Source: DASXKD01 sp963734725
Lineage (GTDB): Bacteria; Actinomycetota; Actinomycetes; Streptosporangiales; Streptosporangiaceae
Reading direction: 5' to 3'
NCBI GenBank assembly: GCA_963734725.1
Contig: CAVTIX010000014.1
Location: forward strand, 248,001-312,000
Length of the DNA: 64,000 nt
The position numbers and the translations under genes are program-made. The notes beneath the pieces were generated by a model. That model had not been told where the DNA came from and searched no databases. It was given only the letters and a program-made list of their open reading frames with translations. Positions 7,287-16,293 of the stretch are shown in pieces; positions within the stretch are counted from its first letter, which is position 1; each line of letters starts with the position of its first letter.

Positions 7287-8282
7287 ATGGGCATCATCCG
7301 GGTGGGCGTGGTCGGGGCCGGGTGGATCGCACGTGAGCATCGGCGGGTGCTCGACTCCGAGCCGGAGGCCGAGCTAGCAGCGGTCTGCGACATCGACCTT
7401 GAGCGGGCCGGGGAGCTGGCGGCCGGCACCGGTGCGCGCGTCTACCAGGACTGGCACGAGCTGCTCGACCGCGAGGATCTCGGGGCGCTGCTCGTCTGTA
7501 CCCCGCCGCGATCCCACCGCGAACCGGCGGTGGCCGCGCTGAACGCAGGGCTGCCCGTCTACCTGGAAAAACCGATCGCCCGCACCCCCGAGGACGCGGC
7601 GCCGATCGTCGCGGCGGCGGAGCGGAGCGGCGCCGTGTGCGCGGTCGGCTATCAGTGGCACGCGCTTGACCTGCTGGGCGACCTGCCCAGGCTGCTCGCG
7701 GGTCAGCAGATAGGCGCCCTGGTCGGCACCTGCATCGGGCCGACGCAAAGCCGTCCGTGGTTCCTGGACCGGCGCGCAGGCGGGGGCAACTTGCTGGAAC
7801 GTGGCAGCCACCACCTGGACCTGGCCCGGGCCGTGGCGGGGGAGGTGACAGCGGTCCAGGCCGCCGCCGGGCGGGTCCGGCTGGCCGGCAGTTCCGGCGA
7901 GGCGGCCGGCGACATAGACGACGCGCTGACGATGTTGCTCCAGCACGCGTCCGGCGCCCTGGCCACGATCGTGGTCGCGTGGACCCGGCCGGGGCAGCCA
8001 GGCAGCTTCAGCCTGGATATCCTCGCGTCCGACGCGACGCTCCGGCTGGCGCTCGACCCGGACTTCACGCTCACCGGCATGAGCGGCGGTCAGCGGGTCG
8101 ACCGCCGCGCCGCGTCCCATCCGTTCGAGCGTTCGATGCGCCGTTTCCTGCGCGCGGTCGCCGGGCGCGACCCGGCGGCGGTGCCCTGCACGCCACGGGA
8201 CGCGGCCGCCACGCTCGCGGTAGCTGCCGCGGCCGAGCGGGCCCTGGAGACGTCCCGGGCAGTCCCGGTCGAGTCCTTCTGA
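7287..8282 (+). CDS. Gfo/Idh/MocA-family oxidoreductase
   Basis: A 331-residue NAD(P)-dependent dehydrogenase. The N-terminal Rossmann motif is VGVVGAGWIAREHRR, the second conserved motif is CTPPRSHREPAV, and the catalytic EKP appears in YLEKPIARTPEDA near residue 95. The C-terminal half is the usual alpha/beta sheet domain, with the substrate-binding region around GGGNLLERGSHHLDLARAV containing a plausible catalytic His. The substrate could be a sugar, inositol or another cyclic polyol; the sequence does not decide. It stands first in the catabolic island and faces a homocysteine methyltransferase gene on the opposite strand (convergent, 39 bp gap). Confidence 0.9.
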   Translation: MGIIRVGVVGAGWIAREHRRVLDSEPEAELAAVCDIDLERAGELAAGTGARVYQDWHELLDREDLGALLVCTPPRSHREPAVAALNAGLPVYLEKPIARTPEDAAPIVAAAERSGAVCAVGYQWHALDLLGDLPRLLAGQQIGALVGTCIGPTQSRPWFLDRRAGGGNLLERGSHHLDLARAVAGEVTAVQAAAGRVRLAGSSGEAAGDIDDALTMLLQHASGALATIVVAWTRPGQPGSFSLDILASDATLRLALDPDFTLTGMSGGQRVDRRAASHPFERSMRRFLRAVAGRDPAAVPCTPRDAAATLAVAAAAERALETSRAVPVESF

Positions 8283-8321
8283 CCGAACCGGATACGCGGC
8301 CAGCCCTCAAGGACTGCTGGG

Positions 8322-9344
8322 TCAAAGGTTGCCCGCGTATTCCTGATAGGCCTTGACGATTCCGGGGTCGGTGCCGAGGAACGAGTGCTTCGCCATGTCC
8401 GGGGAGTAACGGGAGGCCGGCGGCGTCTTGCCCGCCGCCTCGGCCACGGCCCGGATGTGATGAGGCGCAGCGCCGCAGCACACGCCCAGGTAACGCACGC
8501 CCAGCCCGAGCGCGGCGCCGGCGAACTCGCCGAGTTCCTGCCGGGTGCAGGTGAACGGGTCGAGCGCGGTGGGGAAGGCCTGTTCCCCGCCCCGCTGCAG
8601 GTCCCGCAGCGACTGCATCGTCGGCTCTGCCTCGGTCGTCCGGTAGGGCACCGGCAGGGCCGCCACCTCGCAGGACACCGCCGCACGCACCCGCCGCAGC
8701 ACCGGCAGCATCGTCCGCGGTCCCCGGATGCAGTTGAGGCCGACCACCGTGGCGCCCGCCTGCTCCGCCTGACGGCAAGCTTCCTCCGGGCTGGCCTCGT
8801 CGCGCATCGTGCCTTCGCGGTGGACGGCGAACGTCACCACTGCCGGCAGGCCCGCGGCACGGATCGCCTCCAGCGCGAGGAGCGCCTCGCCCAGCCAGCT
8901 GAACGTCTCGGCGATGACAAAGTCCGCGCCCGCATCGGCGGCCCAGGCCACTTGCTCCTCGAACGCTTCCCGGGCCTCGCGCACCGCCGGGGTTCCCGGC
9001 TCGTACACGTTGGTGTTGCACAGGTTGCCGGCCAGCAACGTGCCGGTTTCCCTGGCCACCGCGCCGGCGATGGACAGTGCCTGCCGGTTCAGCGGCTCGA
9101 GGATGTCCTCCTTGCCGATGACCCGCAGCTTGGCCCGGTGGCCGTAGTAGGTGAACGCTTCCACCACGTCGGAGCCCGCATGCACGAACTCTCGATGCAG
9201 TTCGGAGACGACAGTGGGATGGTCCAGGACGACCTCGGGGACGAACGCCCCGGCCTGGAGGTACCCGCGCCGCTCGCATTCGAACAGGTAGCCCTCCGCG
9301 CACACCACAGGGCCGCCTTTCAGCATTGCTGACAGATCCGCCAT
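8322..9344 (-). CDS. homocysteine S-methyltransferase family protein (BHMT/MMUM type)
   Basis: A 340-residue (beta/alpha)8 zinc methyltransferase. The zinc ligands of the family are visible: Cys in VVGLNCIRGP and the Cys pair in YLGVCCGAAPHHIRAVAEAA near the C-terminus. The start at 9344 is fixed by GAGGAGG 5-6 bases upstream; a longer frame to 9521 runs over the divergent promoter region. Members move a methyl from betaine, S-methylmethionine or another methyl donor to a thiol. Its place beside the aminotransferase-amidohydrolase operon (divergent, 125 bp) suggests use of a methylated catabolic substrate rather than housekeeping methionine synthesis; that is inference. Confidence 0.88.
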   Translation of the reverse strand: MADLSAMLKGGPVVCAEGYLFECERRGYLQAGAFVPEVVLDHPTVVSELHREFVHAGSDVVEAFTYYGHRAKLRVIGKEDILEPLNRQALSIAGAVARETGTLLAGNLCNTNVYEPGTPAVREAREAFEEQVAWAADAGADFVIAETFSWLGEALLALEAIRAAGLPAVVTFAVHREGTMRDEASPEEACRQAEQAGATVVGLNCIRGPRTMLPVLRRVRAAVSCEVAALPVPYRTTEAEPTMQSLRDLQRGGEQAFPTALDPFTCTRQELGEFAGAALGLGVRYLGVCCGAAPHHIRAVAEAAGKTPPASRYSPDMAKHSFLGTDPGIVKAYQEYAGNL

Positions 9345-9469
9345 CGATCCTCCTCGCTCCTGGCCGGCCCCGCGGGCACGCAGGTTACGGTACCGATTCC
9401 TGCGCTGCTTCGTAATGCATGAAAAAGCTGATCTAGCGCGCGCCGGCGGCGCGGCGGCAGACTGGCGCC

Positions 9470-10807
9470 ATGCCAACCTGGGAGAACAAGGACGGGTGCA
9501 CGCAGGCGTGGGCCGCGGCAAACCCGCGCTCGAAAGCCCACGCGCAGCGGGCCAGCCGGGTGCTGCCCGGTGGCGTCACCCACGACGTACGGCGGGCAGC
9601 GCCGTTCCCCCTCGCCGTCGCGCGCGCGGACGGCGCGCACAAGTGGGACCTCGACGGGCACGAGATCATCTGCTACGTGATGGGGCACGGCGCCCTGCTC
9701 CTCGGGCACAGCCACCCCGACGTGGTGGCGGCGGTCCGGCGCCAGGCGACGGTCGCCTTCCACCCGGGCGCCTCGCACGAGCTGGAGACCGAGTGGGCCG
9801 AAGCGGTCGTGGACATGGTCCCTTCTGCTCAGGTTGTCCGGTTCACCGCCAGCGGCACCGAGGCCTCGCTGCTGGCCCTGCGCCTCGCCCGGGCGGCCAC
9901 CGGCCGGGAACGGGTGGTCAAGCTGGCCGGTCATTTCCACGGCTGGCACGACCAGGTCTCCTTCGGCACCGACCCGCCGTTTCAGGGGCCGGACACGGCC
10001 GGGGTGCCCGGCGTGCTCGGCCAAGTGGTCACCGTCGTGCCCGCAGGCGCGCGTGCGCTCGCCGCGGCGCTCCACGACGAGGACGTCGCGGCCGTCATAC
10101 TCGAACCCTCCGGCGCCGCCTGGGGAACGGCGCCGCTGCCCGCCGGGCTGCTCGCGGAGCTGCGCGCGCTGACCGCGGCCACCGGGACGGTGCTGATCTT
10201 CGACGAAGTGGTCTCCGGTTTCCGCTGGTCGCCGGGCGGCGTGCAGGCGGTGGCGGGGGTGACCCCCGACCTCACCGCGCTCGGGAAGATCCTGGCCGGC
10301 GGGATGCCGGGCGGCGCCGTGGCCGGCCGGGCGGACCTCATGGGGCACCTGTCGCGCGACGGCGGCGACCCGCGCCGCGTCGGGCATCCCGGCACGCACA
10401 ACGCGCACCCAGTTTCGGCCGCCGCCGGGATCGCCGCGCTCCGCGCGTGCCGGACCGGGGCGCCGCAGGAGCACGCGGCCAGGCTCGCCGCCACCCTGCG
10501 CGCCGGGCTCACCAAGGCGCTCGCTGAAGCCGGCGTGCCCGGCCAGGCCTACGGCGAGAGCTCGACCTTCCACCTGCTCCTCGGCCACCCGGGCGAGCCG
10601 GAGGAGGCCAGCCTGGCCACGCTGAAGTCCGGGGGAATGAGCCCGGAGCTGTCCGCCGAGCTGCACGCCGGGATGCTGCTGGAAGGCGTCCAGCTGTTTC
10701 ACGGATCGGGCTTCCTGGGCGCCGCGCACACCGAGGCCGACGTCGAGCGGACCGTGGCGGCGCTCGCCGCGACGCTGGCGCGCCTGCCCGCGGGCCTGCT
10801 CCCGTGA
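9470..10807 (+). CDS. class III PLP aminotransferase (glutamate-1-semialdehyde aminomutase-like)
   Basis: A 445-residue fold-type I PLP enzyme. Motifs are GVTHDVRRAAPFPL near the N-terminus, the PLP-phosphate site FTASGTEASLLALRLARA, the FDEVVSGFRW Asp that holds the pyridine nitrogen, and the Schiff-base Lys in LGKILAGGMPGGAVAG. This group includes GSA aminomutases and several beta-amino-acid or diamine transaminases, so the substrate is open; the location ahead of two cyclic-amide hydrolases fits an amino acid released from a heterocycle. The stop overlaps the next start by 4 bp (GTGA), implying coupling. Confidence 0.9.
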   Translation: MPTWENKDGCTQAWAAANPRSKAHAQRASRVLPGGVTHDVRRAAPFPLAVARADGAHKWDLDGHEIICYVMGHGALLLGHSHPDVVAAVRRQATVAFHPGASHELETEWAEAVVDMVPSAQVVRFTASGTEASLLALRLARAATGRERVVKLAGHFHGWHDQVSFGTDPPFQGPDTAGVPGVLGQVVTVVPAGARALAAALHDEDVAAVILEPSGAAWGTAPLPAGLLAELRALTAATGTVLIFDEVVSGFRWSPGGVQAVAGVTPDLTALGKILAGGMPGGAVAGRADLMGHLSRDGGDPRRVGHPGTHNAHPVSAAAGIAALRACRTGAPQEHAARLAATLRAGLTKALAEAGVPGQAYGESSTFHLLLGHPGEPEEASLATLKSGGMSPELSAELHAGMLLEGVQLFHGSGFLGAAHTEADVERTVAALAATLARLPAGLLP

Positions 10808-11952
10808 CCGACCTGGCCCTCGCCGGCGGCCGGGTCCTCGACCCCGGACGGGGCATCGACGGCCCGCTGGACATCGGCGTCACCGCCGGGCGGATCAGCG
10901 CGATCGGCGACGCCGGCCCGGCCGCCAAGATGATCGACGCGAGCGGGCTGGTGCTCGTCCCCGGCCTGGTTGACCTGCACACGCACCTGTACTCCGGGGT
11001 TTCGCACTACGGCATTGACCCCGACACGCACTGCCTGCGCCGCGGAGTCACCACCGCGGTGGACGCCGGCTCCGCGGGCGCCCAGACCTTCCCGGGGTTC
11101 CGCCGCTACGTGATCGAGCCCGCGGACACCCGCGTCTACGCGTTTCTCCACGTCGCGGTGCAGGGGATGATCACCCGCCTGGTGGGCGAGCTGGAGGACC
11201 TGCGCTGGGCCTCACCGGACCAGGCCGTCGCGCGGGCCAGGGAGCACCCGGACCTGATCGTCGGGGTGAAGGTGCGGCTGGGCTACCAGATGGTGGGCGA
11301 CGATCCGGGACCGGCGCTGCGCCTGGCCCGCCAGGCCGCCGAGCGGCTCGGCCTGCCACTGATGGTGCACATCATCGACATGCGCAGGCCCATCACCTGG
11401 CTGCTGCGCCACCTTGGAGAGGGAGACATCGTCACGCACTGCTTCCACGCGAATGAGGGCGGGATTCTCGCACGCGACGGCCGGCTGTACCCGGAGGTGG
11501 CGAGCGCCCGCGCCCGCGGCGTCGTTTTCGACGTCGGCCACGGCGCCGGGAGCTTTGCCTACCGCGTAGCCAGGGCCGCCTTCGCACAAGGTTTCCCGCC
11601 GGACACCGTGTCCAGCGACTTGCACGCGCACAACGTCGCGGGACCCGTGTACGACCAGGCGACCACGCTGTCGAAGCTGCTGCACTGCGGGATGAGCCTG
11701 GCCGAGGTGGTGGCCGCGACGACCACCGCACCGGCGGCCGCCATCCGGCGTTCCGGCGAGGTCGGCACGCTAGCGCCCGGCCGCACCGCGGATCTGACCG
11801 GCTTTGAGCTGCGGGCCGGAGAATGGCTGCTGCCCGACGGCGCGGGCGACACGGCGGCGGTGGGGATGCTCATCGTTCCCCGGCTGGTTGTGCGCGCCGG
11901 GAACGCGCAGCGGCTCGAAACGGTCATCGCGGGAACCGGGTCACCCTCGTGA
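10804..11952 (+). CDS. amidohydrolase/deacetylase family metallohydrolase
   Basis: A 382-residue member of the amidohydrolase superfamily, closest in style to the dihydroorotase-like deacetylases. Metal ligands can be followed: HTH in VPGLVDLHTHLYSG, the carboxylated Lys region GVKVRLGYQ, His in LPLMVHIIDM, His in DIVTHCFHA and Asp in VSSDLHAHN. The substrate is a cyclic amide, N-acyl or N-carbamoyl compound not identified by sequence. It begins with GTG overlapping the aminotransferase stop and its own stop overlaps the hydantoinase GTG, so the three genes form one translationally coupled operon. Confidence 0.88.
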   Translation: MTDLALAGGRVLDPGRGIDGPLDIGVTAGRISAIGDAGPAAKMIDASGLVLVPGLVDLHTHLYSGVSHYGIDPDTHCLRRGVTTAVDAGSAGAQTFPGFRRYVIEPADTRVYAFLHVAVQGMITRLVGELEDLRWASPDQAVARAREHPDLIVGVKVRLGYQMVGDDPGPALRLARQAAERLGLPLMVHIIDMRRPITWLLRHLGEGDIVTHCFHANEGGILARDGRLYPEVASARARGVVFDVGHGAGSFAYRVARAAFAQGFPPDTVSSDLHAHNVAGPVYDQATTLSKLLHCGMSLAEVVAATTTAPAAAIRRSGEVGTLAPGRTADLTGFELRAGEWLLPDGAGDTAAVGMLIVPRLVVRAGNAQRLETVIAGTGSPS

Positions 11953-13349
11953 CCGGCGGTTCCGGCCCGGGCCGTTTTTCGGCAGGCATAACGGACTCAC
12001 CACCGATCCCTGGTTCCCTGGCGGTGACGGGTGGCGCCGTGGTGACGGCGGCCTGCCCGCTGCCCGCCGAGGTGGTGATCGAGGACGGCCGGATCGCCGC
12101 GCTGGCCCGGCCGGGGTCGGCGCCCGCCGCGGCCGACCGGCTCGACGCCACCGGGTGCCTGGTGCTGCCGGGCGGCGTGGACCCGCACTGCCACATCATG
12201 CCGGACGTGGCCGCGGCGACCAGGGCCGCCGCCCTCGGCGGCACCACCACCCTGCTGTCGTTCACCAGCCCCGGGCCGGGCGAAGGGACGGTCGACTGCG
12301 TCCTGCGCCATCGCGAGGAACTCGCCGACGGCCGGGCCGTGGTGGATGTGGGCCTGCACGCGATGTGTTACCAGCCGGATGAGGTGCCCGGGCTGACGGC
12401 GCTCCGGGACGCAGGGGTGTCCGGGATCAAGGTCTTCCTCGCCTATTCCGAGCTGGGGATCATGTGGTCCGCTCGCGGGCTGTTCGAGTTGATGACCGCC
12501 GCGGCCCGGTGCGGCCAGGTGGTCCAGGTGCACTGCGAAGAGGGCGAGCTGATCGACGGCCTGGCCGCCGCGGCGGTGGCGGCAGGCCGCACCGGGGCGC
12601 GGGTCTTCGCGGAGACTCGCCCGCCGGGGGCCGAGGCGGCGTCGGTGGCGCGGGTGCTGGAGACCGCGCACATCACCGGGGCGACGAGCTACCTGGTACA
12701 CCTGTCGTGCGCCGGGGCGCTCGACCAGGTCCGCCTGGCCCGCCGGCGGGGCGCGCCGCGGGTGCACGCGGAAGCCTGCCTGCACCACCTGCTGCTGGAC
12801 GACCGGAATTACCTGCGCGACGATGCCGAGCGCTACCTGGTCTGCCCGCCGCTGCGGCCGCCCGGCCACCAGGAGGCGCTGTGGCATGCGCTCGCGGACG
12901 GGACGCTCGACACGGTGGGATCCGACCACTGCCAGGAGCGCTCGGAGACCATCGGGGAGTTCGCCCCGGACGGGCAGGGTTACCGGTACGGGATCGCCGG
13001 CGTCGGGGCGCGGTTTCCGCTGCTGCTGTCGCGTGGGCTGGCGCGGGGCGTGCCGGCCGAGCGGCTGGCCGAGGTCGCCTGCGCGAACCCGGCACGGGCG
13101 TTCGGCCACTACCCGCGCAAGGGAGTGATCGCCCCCGGGTCCGACGCCGACCTGCTGATCTGGGATCCACGCGCGGAAACGGTCATCACGGCGGATACCT
13201 TCGACGACCGCACCGGCGACAGCGTCTACGCGGGCGAGCGGCTGACCGGGAAAGTGAGGGACGTGCTGCTCGGCGGCAGGGCGCTGGTCCGGCAGGGCCA
13301 TTTCGTGGGGACCGGCACAGCCGGAACGTACCTGAGCCGGGCAGGGTGA
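11949..13349 (+). CDS. D-hydantoinase/dihydropyrimidinase family protein
   Basis: About 466 residues. The binuclear metal site of the cyclic amidohydrolases is present: HCH in PGGVDPHCHIMPD, the carbamylated Lys in SGIKVFLAYSELG, His in VVQVHCEEGELI, His in SYLVHLSCAGAL and Asp in DTVGSDHCQ. These enzymes open five- or six-membered cyclic diamides (hydantoin, dihydrouracil) to N-carbamoyl amino acids. The GTG at 11949 overlaps the previous stop (GTGA) and is preferred over the longer in-frame extension to 11823, which lies inside the upstream gene. No N-carbamoyl amidase follows; the nearest carbon-nitrogen hydrolase (41317) seems catalytically altered. Confidence 0.9.
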   Translation: MTGGSGPGRFSAGITDSPPIPGSLAVTGGAVVTAACPLPAEVVIEDGRIAALARPGSAPAAADRLDATGCLVLPGGVDPHCHIMPDVAAATRAAALGGTTTLLSFTSPGPGEGTVDCVLRHREELADGRAVVDVGLHAMCYQPDEVPGLTALRDAGVSGIKVFLAYSELGIMWSARGLFELMTAAARCGQVVQVHCEEGELIDGLAAAAVAAGRTGARVFAETRPPGAEAASVARVLETAHITGATSYLVHLSCAGALDQVRLARRRGAPRVHAEACLHHLLLDDRNYLRDDAERYLVCPPLRPPGHQEALWHALADGTLDTVGSDHCQERSETIGEFAPDGQGYRYGIAGVGARFPLLLSRGLARGVPAERLAEVACANPARAFGHYPRKGVIAPGSDADLLIWDPRAETVITADTFDDRTGDSVYAGERLTGKVRDVLLGGRALVRQGHFVGTGTAGTYLSRAG

Positions 13350-13451
13350 CCGGCGCGGCCGCCGGTGCCCCGGCGATGGCTGTGCGTTCGGTGGTCAAAG
13401 AATGACAGCAAACGTTGAACCACGCCGTGGCCGAAGTGCCGGTTGACCAGC

Positions 13452-15321
13452 TCAGGGCGTGGCCGGCTCCGAGGCCGCCGCACCCTGCGCGGGGGCGCCC
13501 GGCCTGGCGAGCTTGGGCACGTCCTGCATGAGCCGCGCGGTGTAGGGATCGGCCGGGTGGTCGAGCACCTGCCCGACCGGGCCGGACTCCACCACGGCGC
13601 CATCCCGGAGCACCACCACGGACTGCGCGATGCTGCGCACCAGCGCCAGGTTGTGGGTAATGAAGATCATCGCGATGCGGTGAGACGCCTGGAGACGGCG
13701 GAGCAGTTCCACGATGACCGCCTGTACCGAGACGTCCAGGGCCGAGGTCACCTCATCGCAGATCAGCAGGTCGGGCTCGACGACCAGCGCGCGGGCGATG
13801 GCGACACGCTGGCGTTCGCCGCCGGACAACTGGTCCGGATACCGGGAAAGGAAATCGGCGCTCAGCGACACGTCCGCCAGCGCCCGGGCAGCACGCTGCG
13901 ACCGCTCCCGGTACCCCAGCCGTAGGTACTGCTCCAGCGGCTGGGCCACGATCTGGCCGACCGTCTTCCGCGGATTGAGCGAGGTGTAAGGGTTCTGGAA
14001 GACGTACTGCACCCGCTGCAGGACCTGCCGCGGCCGGTCCCGCGCACTCGCCGCCAGCGATGCGCCCTCGAACCGGATGTCGCCGGTCCAGTTGCCATGC
14101 AGGCCGACGATGCAGCGGGCCAGGGTGGTCTTCCCCGAGCCCGACTCGCCGACCACCGCCACACATGACTCCGCGGGCACAGTCGAGATCAACGCCGGTG
14201 AGCACCGGCCTGCGCCCGTAGCCGGCCGACACTTCCCGCGCGGAGAGGACCGGCGCCTCGCCGGCGTCCGCCGCCGCGCGGGTGAGCGCGGTGGCGGCAC
14301 CGGTGGACGACTCCCGCACCTGTGCCACCCGCACGCACCGTACGGCGCGGGCGTCGATGAGGACCGGCTCAGGCTGCTGCGACCGGCATTCGGAGGCCGC
14401 GAAGCCGCAGCGCGGCGCGAAGGAACAGCCGGGCGGACGGCGCCCGGGGCGCGGTGGCTGGCCGTCGATCCCAGTCAGCCTCGTGGCCTGCAGCGGTGAG
14501 GGCACGGCAGACAACAGCCCCCGGGTGTACGGGTGCAACGGGGCCCCGAAAACCCTGGCCGTCGAGCCGACTTCGATGATCCGGCCGGAGTACATCACCG
14601 CCACGTCGCTGACCAGCCCGCCCACGACCGCGAGGTCGTGGCTCACGTAGACGGCCGCCACCCCATAGGCCCGGCACAGGCTGCGGATAGTGTCCAGGAC
14701 GTGGCGCTGGGTAGACACATCCAGCCCGGTTGTCGGCTCGTCGAGCACGATCAGCGATGGCCGGCAGGCGAAGGCCATCGCCAGCCCGACGCGCTGCTGC
14801 TGGCCGCCGGAAAGCTGGTGCGGGTAGCGGCGCAACAGGTCGGGCGAGGCGTCCAGGTGAGCCTCCTGCAACACCTCTCGAATTCGGCCGACGGGATCTT
14901 CCACCGCGCCCGGGTGCACCCGGACGGCCTCGTTCAGCTGCGTCCCGACCCGCAGCGCGGGATTGAGCGCCGCGGACGGATCCTGGGGCACGTAAGCGAC
15001 GCGGGCGCCCCGGACGGCCCGCAACTGGCTGACGGGCAGCCGCAACAGGTCGACCCCGTTGACCCGGACCTCGCCGGAACTGATCCGCAGCCCGCGGCGA
15101 GCATGGCCGAGCAACGCGAGGACGACCGTCGTCTTCCCCGAGCCCGACTCGCCAACCAGGCCCAGCACCTGGCCGGACTGGACCGTGAAGGAGACATCGC
15201 TGACCACATCGGGGCCGGCCTCGCCGAGCCGGACCTCGAGCCCGCGGACGTCCAGCCGGACTTCGTCCGCCGGTGGACCGCTGGTCGGCTGCGGGTGAAT
15301 ATGCTCCTCGCCGGCCATCAC
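13452..15321 (-). pseudogene. fused dipeptide/oligopeptide ABC transporter ATPase (DppD-DppF type), frameshifted
   Basis: Two complete ABC ATPase domains in one gene. Domain 1 has GLVGESGSGKTT, LSGGQQQRVGLAMA and LIVLDEPTTGLD, followed by the Cys-containing oligopeptide-ATPase C-terminal motif (GCSFAPRCGFA). The linker leads to APVLSAREVSAGYGRRPVL, the start of domain 2. There the frame is lost: after VLTGVDLD one extra base near 14181 pushes reading into nonsense, and the true continuation, CVAVVGESGSGKTTL, LSGGERQRVAIARAL and LLICDEVTSALDVS, runs in the next frame to 13452. With that base removed the product is about 622 residues and fully conserved. It is either a recent mutation or a sequencing error. 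The GTG start at 15321 overlaps the permease stop. Confidence 0.85.
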
Positions 15322-16190
15322 AGCTGCTCCGGGCCGAGATCATCCAGAAGCGCCGCTTCCTCGGGCCGGCGGTCCACGCCGATCGTCACCCGGGCCACCG
15401 CGTCGGTGAACGTGTTGGTGCCGATGGTGAGCAGGGCGATCAGCACCGCGGGAGCGATCACGGCCCAGGGGTTGAGCTGCAGGCCGATCCGGTTCTCGTT
15501 GATCATCGTGCCCCAGTTGGCCGTGGGCGGCGGCTGGCCGAAGCCCAGGAACGCCAGGCCGGCGATGATCACGATCGAGTAGGTGAGCCGGAGCCCGGCC
15601 TCCACCATCAGCGGCGAGATGAGGTTCGGCAGGATCTCTTTGGCCATGACCTTCACCGGCCGCATTCCCTGCAGTTCGACGACCTTGACATAGTCCCGCT
15701 CGGCGATGTCGAGGGTCGCGGACCGGATCACCCGGGCTACTGCCGGGGCGTGGGATAGGCCCACGGCGAGCACGATCAGCCACAGCCTCGGGCCGAGCAG
15801 GCTCAGCAGCAGCAGCGCGAACACCAGTTGCGGGAACGCGAGTATCACGTTGACGGTGCGCATGATGAAACCGTCAGGCGCGCCGCGCAGGTACGCGGCC
15901 GACATGCCGGCCGCGGCGCTGGCCGCGATGCCGATCGCCGTCGCGGCCACCGCCATCAGCAACAGCAGCCACCCGCCGTTAAGCACCCGGGACAAGACGT
16001 CCCTGCCCAGAAAGTCACCGCCCAGGGGGAACTGCCCGGACGGCTTGGCGAACGTCAGCGTCAGCAGATCGTTCGGCGAGTGCGGAGAGACCGCCGGGCC
16101 GATCACGGCCACCAGCACGACGAGAAGCGCCATCGTCAGGCCGGCTGCCCCCGCGGCGTGCGCGCCGCCGACCATAGCACCGAAAGCCAA
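15318..16190 (-). CDS. ABC transporter permease, DppC/OppC type
   Basis: A permease of about 290 residues with six membrane segments and the EAA loop near IRSATLDIAERDYVKVVELQG. The signature sequence GQFPLGGDFLGRDVLSRVL after the first membrane segment is typical of DppC. The start is uncertain: only a TTG (16190) or an ATG (16175) is in frame, whereas a good ATG at 16291, two bases after the DppB stop, opens a proline-rich N-terminus in another frame. The in-frame sequence upstream (TTRRWPDRPSS) also looks coding, so a small indel near the N-terminus is possible. It imports peptides or similar solutes with the neighbouring genes. Confidence 0.85.
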   Translation of the reverse strand: MAFGAMVGGAHAAGAAGLTMALLVVLVAVIGPAVSPHSPNDLLTLTFAKPSGQFPLGGDFLGRDVLSRVLNGGWLLLLMAVAATAIGIAASAAAGMSAAYLRGAPDGFIMRTVNVILAFPQLVFALLLLSLLGPRLWLIVLAVGLSHAPAVARVIRSATLDIAERDYVKVVELQGMRPVKVMAKEILPNLISPLMVEAGLRLTYSIVIIAGLAFLGFGQPPPTANWGTMINENRIGLQLNPWAVIAPAVLIALLTIGTNTFTDAVARVTIGVDRRPEEAALLDDLGPEQL

Positions 16191-16293
16191 GGATGACGGC
16201 CGGTCCGGCCAGCGGCGGGTAGTGACCCTTCCGGCGTTGCTGCCGTCGGCAGAGGCGCCCCCGGCGGCACAGCAGGCGCGGCCCCGGTCATCG

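Noticed and set aside
5655..7340. A long (561-residue) minus-strand frame opposite the LanC-like gene
   Set aside because: High-GC third positions create open antisense frames; the sequence is Pro/Arg/Gly/His rich with no family resemblance, and the plus strand has clear LanC motifs.
7287..8282. The Gfo/Idh/MocA protein as LigC (4-carboxy-2-hydroxymuconate semialdehyde dehydrogenase) for the gal operon
   Set aside because: LigC is of this family, but the gene is more than 40 kb from the operon and nothing in its motifs points to that substrate.
13753..15321. A 522-residue ATPase ending in arginine- and glycine-rich sequence
   Set aside because: The end is out-of-frame reading of the second ATPase domain, which is fully conserved in the neighbouring frame.
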